DNA from: Diadema setosum
Lineage: Eukaryota; Echinodermata; Echinoidea; Diadematoida; Diadematidae
NCBI RefSeq assembly: GCF_964275005.1
Contig: NC_092702.1
Span: 2,221,001-2,285,000, forward strand
Length of the DNA: 64,000 nt
Direction: 5' to 3'
Position 1 is the stretch's first letter. Every line of letters starts with the position of its first letter. The translations under genes were made by a program, and so were the position numbers. Below the pieces are notes generated by a model that saw nothing but the letters and a program-made list of their open reading frames with translations, was not told the origin of the DNA and searched no databases. Of this stretch, positions 59,561 through 64,000 are shown piece by piece.

Positions 59561-61496
59561 ACGTTGGGTTGATGTGTCAAGATGACGGATGTTGTTGCTT
59601 GTTGGCATGTGTTTACTCTTACCATAAAACTGAACCGTGCCTGTGTCGCACATCCGCTCTGACCTCTGCTCTGTCATCTAACGTTATTTTAGATTCTAAC
59701 CGTTGGGTGTGCGTTTCTATCAAGTTTTATATTCATACCTAGTACAGACAGGAAAGTGGATTGTTGCTTGTTTGATAAAAATGAGAAAGAGTGAAATAAT
59801 TTATTACCTGATATGTGGCACACTTTGTAGTGAATTGTAAATCACAGCTCATACGGGGTGACTATTTTTTATAAATAATTTTTCCACTAATAAAAATGAG
59901 AGAGGGTGAAATGATTGATTACCCTGTTTGTGGCACACTCTGTAGTTTGTAGTATTTACTGCTCATATGGGGTGACTATTTTTTTATTTTTATTTTTTTG
60001 GCATTATTTGTGTGGCAGGGGCTATTTTTCATTCATTGATAGATAGCCTGTTGCATGCTGCAGACAGGGATAATTTTTTGTTCTAAATTTACTTCTAGGC
60101 TAACCCCAGCCCAGGTGGCCGGGCACGTACACTGGGAACTGTAAGTGTATCCAGTATCTGTACGTTCTAATTAGAAATCAAAGTGAACATGTTGGGAAGG
60201 GTCCCTTGGCCAATCAGAGCGTGGCTTACATTAAATGGCGACTTGCTTGAAGAGTGGCCTTCTGCACCTGATTGCTGCAAATATGTTGGCCTAAAATGAA
60301 CGATTTCACAAAGTTTCGTGGGAAGGCTGCAAACAGGGCTATGATAGAGGGCACATGTTCAGGTTTGGATCAGATGGCATGTCAGACATGCATTCACTGC
60401 ATGCATGCAATCTGCAGTGCTGTTCCTAGCCTCTTCTTGTGCGTACTGCCTATCGCCTCATGCCGCAAACCGGAACATTCCCCTGCTGCAAAGTTGGACA
60501 CCCTGTCGCGAACGGGGACATACCGGGTTATCCCTTGATGCAAAGGGGGACACACTGACTTCACTTCCTCCGTTCGCTCTTGACCATTCAAATCACTAAA
60601 TGAGCTCATGTGTGTCCTGTTTGTTGAGTGAGTCACGTTTGTGAAATATAAATACAATGAGCTGAGTGATCATATGATTTCTTCTGATTCTTCACAGAGA
60701 GTGGAAGTTTTTCCAAGGGTGCAGTTTAAGTGCATTGCTGCAAACTGGTATAATTAGTCTAGTACACCTGAGGCCCTTTGGTAAACCCTTGATCCATTAA
60801 TCAATCATGGATTTGGGTGATCGAGTGCCAATAAAAAAAAAAAAAAATACAGCAATCTGTGTGGCTCAGTCTAAGATGCTTGAGCTAGAAATTGCCTTAC
60901 TCGAACCCTCCAAAAATTAAAAATCCTGGTTTTTCTCTCGTGCATTTAATTAGTAGTTAATGTACAATGCAGCTGCAGTGTACATTAAATTTCTGCTGAT
61001 CAACTTACGTTTGTAGGAGCTGCAGTAATGGGTCGAACAATTCAGTGCCATGGGGTAGTCCTACTGACCATACTGTGAGTCTTCTGACTGAGCTGACGGT
61101 TATTTGGATTTGGCTGACAGGACTGCACATATGGTGTTCCCTTTCACTCCTAATTGGTCTGTCAACTCCTGTTGTACATTTTACTTCATTCGGTGAGAAT
61201 ATTTCCCCCATTTTATCATTTATATCATCATAGCGAAAAAAGTGAGAATAAAGAGGGTCTCCCATCTTGAATGGAAAGATAAAGGTGAGAATCAAGACTG
61301 GTTTTGCCGAGAGTGAGCACGTGCAAGTCCTGGCCTACTGAATGGATGACATGCAGTACTCCAGATATTCACACTTCCCTAGGTATGGCTGTGTGCTGGC
61401 TGTGCCCATTACACCCACCAAGAAGAATGTTGAAGATTGGAACCAGCTGAGTGTGCAGTTCATCTTCTGCAGTTGTTTTTTGTGATCGTTTTCAGT
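59561..61496. other. Intergenic; ~115-bp tandem duplication at 59775-60000; no supported gene
   Basis: ATAAAAATGAGA...GGGGTGACTATTTTTT occurs at 59775-59886 and again at 59890-59990. The 88-codon ORF at 60272-60538 is Cys- and His-rich by chance repeats of TGCATG and has no domain spacing. An A-run at 60833-60847 may be a retroposon tail. Confidence 0.5.
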
Positions 61497-61936
61497 TATC
61501 AAAGGGGAATTCTGGGCTAGTTAAAAAGTTCGTCCCGAAAGAGAGGGTAAAATTTTGTAAGCATGACACTGACAGCGAAAACTGTATCAAAATATGATAC
61601 AGATGAGGGAAGTTGTGAGATTATGAAGTTTTGCTAATTTTTGCAGAGCAATTCACAAAAAATTGATCTTAATATGCTGATGATGTCGTCGCCTCACAAT
61701 TTTGTGAGTTAATTACAACAAATTACATGTTTAATTGTGTGCCGATGTCACCATCAGCTCACTCATTCGCATTCTCATATGGACTATTTAAGGAGTGTTG
61801 CATAAATTAGCAAAATTTCATGAATACATAACATCCCTGATTTGTATACAATTTTGATGAAATTTTCCCTGTTCTAATAGATTTTCACTCATTTCTTGTC
61901 AAACTAACTTTTCCTTGGTGTGGAATTCCCCTTTAA
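61497..61936. mobile_element. TTAA-type MITE, family E (~440 bp)
   Basis: The right end reads, on the other strand, TTAAAGGGGAATTCCACACC. The left end reads TATCAAAGGGGAATTCTGGG, with AGTTAAAAAGTTCGTC against AAAAGTTAGTTTGACAAG further in. The arms pair weakly, so this is an older copy; the left TTAA has drifted. Confidence 0.7.
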
Positions 61937-62514
61937 CAAATTGTCGAAGGATTTTACCCTATGTTGATCAATTCCTGAATCTGAACTAAAAGCCTGCAGT
62001 TTGTTATTTCATGCATGATAAAATTTGACGTAATTTGTTGAGTTGCTTCTTTTACTGTCATTTATGCCAGTGATTGATTGGTTATTAAAGAAATATTTCT
62101 GGCTGACTTGAAGGTGAATTGTAATGTAGACAGTTCAGTTGAAAGTAAACTCCATTTTTGTTCAGGTTTGTTATTTAGTTCAGTTTGTATTGGCCCCTTA
62201 GGTTTTCACAACTTCTTAGTGGACATCTAAGCTATTTCCCCATCACCATCATTCCTTTCCTATACAGATGTACTGTAAACGCAGTTCAGTTTTTGCAGTA
62301 TGTAACATTGATAACTGCATATTTCACATTATTTTTTGGCTAGCGCAAATTCTAAAACCTGTGAAAATATACACAATTTTATCTGCCCATTTTGAATGGG
62401 TTGAACCTAAGAATATGTTTTTGAGCTGCTCAGTGCAAAAAAAAGATTAATCTTGTGAAAGTATTGACGTTTTCAGTATGCATTAATTTCATATATCTCT
62501 TGTGTTCAAGTTTT
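61937..62514. other. Intergenic, nothing recognised
   Basis: AT-rich sequence with no supported feature. Confidence 0.45.
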
Positions 62515-63640
62515 TATGCCTCCGCCACGAAGTGGTGCTGGAGGCATTATGTTTTCGGGTTGTACGTCCGTCCGTCCGTCCATCCTTCCGTCCATGATCC
62601 GTAATGAATTTTGTGGACTCCCTGCCATAACTAAAAAACCTTTTGCGGTATCCTAATGAAACTTGGCATGTATGTGTATTAGGGGGTGAAGTTGTGCCTA
62701 TCAACTTTTGGGTGCACATGCTCAAGGTCAAAGGTCAAAAGGTCAAGGTCAAATACGTAAAATTTCACTATTTCCACCATATCTATGCATTGCCTGAAGA
62801 TATTTTCTTGAAACTTAGTGTATACATGTATTACCCAATTAAGATTCTATGGTGAAAGTTTGGGATCATGAGGTCAAAGGTCAAAGGTCAAAACTAGGTC
62901 AAGTAAAAATATAAAAATTTCACTTTTTTCTCCGTAGTTTGGAAATTGTTCATGGTATTTTCGTGGACTGACTGGCAGTGATTATCTAGAGAATTTAGGG
63001 TTCATGAGATCAAAGGTCAGGGGTCAAAGGTCAAGGGCAACACTTCAAAATTTTACTATTTCCCTCATATTTGTGCAATGCCAGCAGGATTATTTTTTTT
63101 CTTGGTGTATGCATGTATAACTCAATAGAGATTCTCTTGGAAGTTTCTTTTTTGTTTCTTTTTTTTTTTTTTGCCTCAAAGGTCAAAAGGTCAGAGATCA
63201 AGTGAAAGTGCTGATCTGACTTTTTCCCCCATATCTCGAAAGTGACTCAAGTTATCTTGAAACTTATTTATGCATGTTCTGCCTGACAGTGATTATCTAC
63301 AAATTTTAGGGTCAAAGGCCAGATGAAAATGGTAACAATTTACTATTCAATACAGAAATTGCACTTTTTCTCCATACCTTGAAAATTACTCAATGCATAA
63401 ACTTATGAATGGGTCAAAGTCAAGTTAAAGTCCTTAAATCCCCAAATACATGCTCTCCTATTCATCCAATTAAACCTAGGTCAAGGAAGGTGAGCATTCA
63501 ACACATTTGTGACAAACTTGTCATTTTAATATTTTGCCAATTTTGTGAAAATGTAATAACACATTGTCCACCTGTGCTATAGACCTATTAGGAGAATCAT
63601 GCATTATGGCGGAGGCATACCAGTCGCCATAGCGACATTT
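62515..63640. mobile_element. Long repeat element with TATGCCTCCGCC ends and AGGTCA repeats
   Basis: It begins TATGCCTCCGCCACGAAGTG (with its own hairpin to GGAGGCATTATG) and closes GGCGGAGGCATACC followed by AGTCGCCATAGCGACA. The inner part carries CCGTCCGTCC repeats and many AGGTCA words: 62724-62751, 62871-62902, 63010-63035 and 63177-63190. This layout is a dispersed repeat type of marine invertebrate genomes, as I recall it; the superfamily is uncertain. No ORF of note. Confidence 0.7.
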
Positions 63641-64000
63641 CTATATAGTTGTGTTATGTATTCACCAGCAAGTTGCTAGCTCTCTCTTACTTCCTTTCAT
63701 TGGTAGTTTAGGTAAATAAGCTCTTACATTTTAGTTGGCCTCCTTCAATTCTTTTACCTCTTTGGTTCTCTTTCTTAATTTGAATATGTAAATATATGCA
63801 AATTTTACCATGCATATATATGTTTATTTTTACTGAACTTTGCTGAGGGCAAGCAGCCTCAGAATAAATCAGTGCACCCTGGGACTTCAACACTCATTCT
63901 GTACTAGTGTCCAGCACTATGTAGCATCGTAGTGGTAATGAAATGTGTGTGTGTTTCATCTTCCCCTCACTTTGTGCTATAAATTGGCTCAAGATAGAAC
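63641..64000. other. Intergenic window end, nothing recognised
   Basis: No ORF, RNA or repeat edge that I can support in the last 360 bases. Confidence 0.45.

Noticed and set aside
60272-60538. 88-codon Cys/His-rich ORF as a zinc-finger exon
   Set aside because: The Cys and His residues come from TGCATG repeats, and their spacing fits no zinc-binding pattern.

Overview
The window looks like nuclear DNA from a marine deuterostome, most likely an echinoderm. This is an inference from spliced genes with GT-AG introns, an intronless TRIM-type gene, a CR1/L2-like LINE fragment, many TTAA foldback MITEs and abundant microsatellites. No sequence database was searched. Gene density is low: two intact-looking protein genes, one ruined host gene, and about 60 kb of repeats and plain intergenic DNA.

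Layout. 1-3237: a ~275-bp tandem array, then diverged modules ending in a transposon-like terminus (CCTGGCTACGCCAGTG). 6541-14181 (minus strand): a TRIM-like gene (RING, B-box, coiled coil, propeller-like tail, acidic repeat tail) that is decayed and split by a 5.7-kb transposon at 6923-12627. 15421-16673 and 17456-17614: foldback elements. 18925-21226 and 33058-35698 (both minus strand): tandem paralogues encoding a ~12-TM, histidine-rich membrane protein that I do not recognise. 25975-27712: a 5'-truncated LINE. 36.7-45 kb: foldback elements, paired MITEs and a double palindrome. 46583-51949: a second transposon of the 6923-12627 family, inverted, sitting inside a TTAA MITE. 52.3-64 kb: intergenic DNA with nested MITEs, a foldback element with AAAACGTCCCCGGG subrepeats and a long element carrying AGGTCA direct repeats.

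Main discovery. The two large elements (6923-12627 and 46583-51949) each end in a 15-bp terminal inverted repeat of the form CANNGGCGTAAATCC. Each is flanked by a perfect 8-bp target duplication (CTTCCCGG and GTAGAAAT). Each carries a ~164-bp satellite array of over 20 units and no transposase. They look like hAT-type, non-autonomous, satellite-carrying transposons. In the first, the interrupted TRIM gene supplies an independent empty-site check: with one TSD copy the reading frame runs straight through. The two copies are inverted around a 34-kb segment that holds both membrane-protein genes. The array at the window start probably belongs to a third, related carrier whose other end lies outside the window.

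The two membrane genes are a same-strand tandem duplication about 12 kb apart. They share an intron at the same place and phase, and a 70-bp tract that is almost identical at DNA level. They probably have the same biochemical role, which the sequence alone does not reveal.
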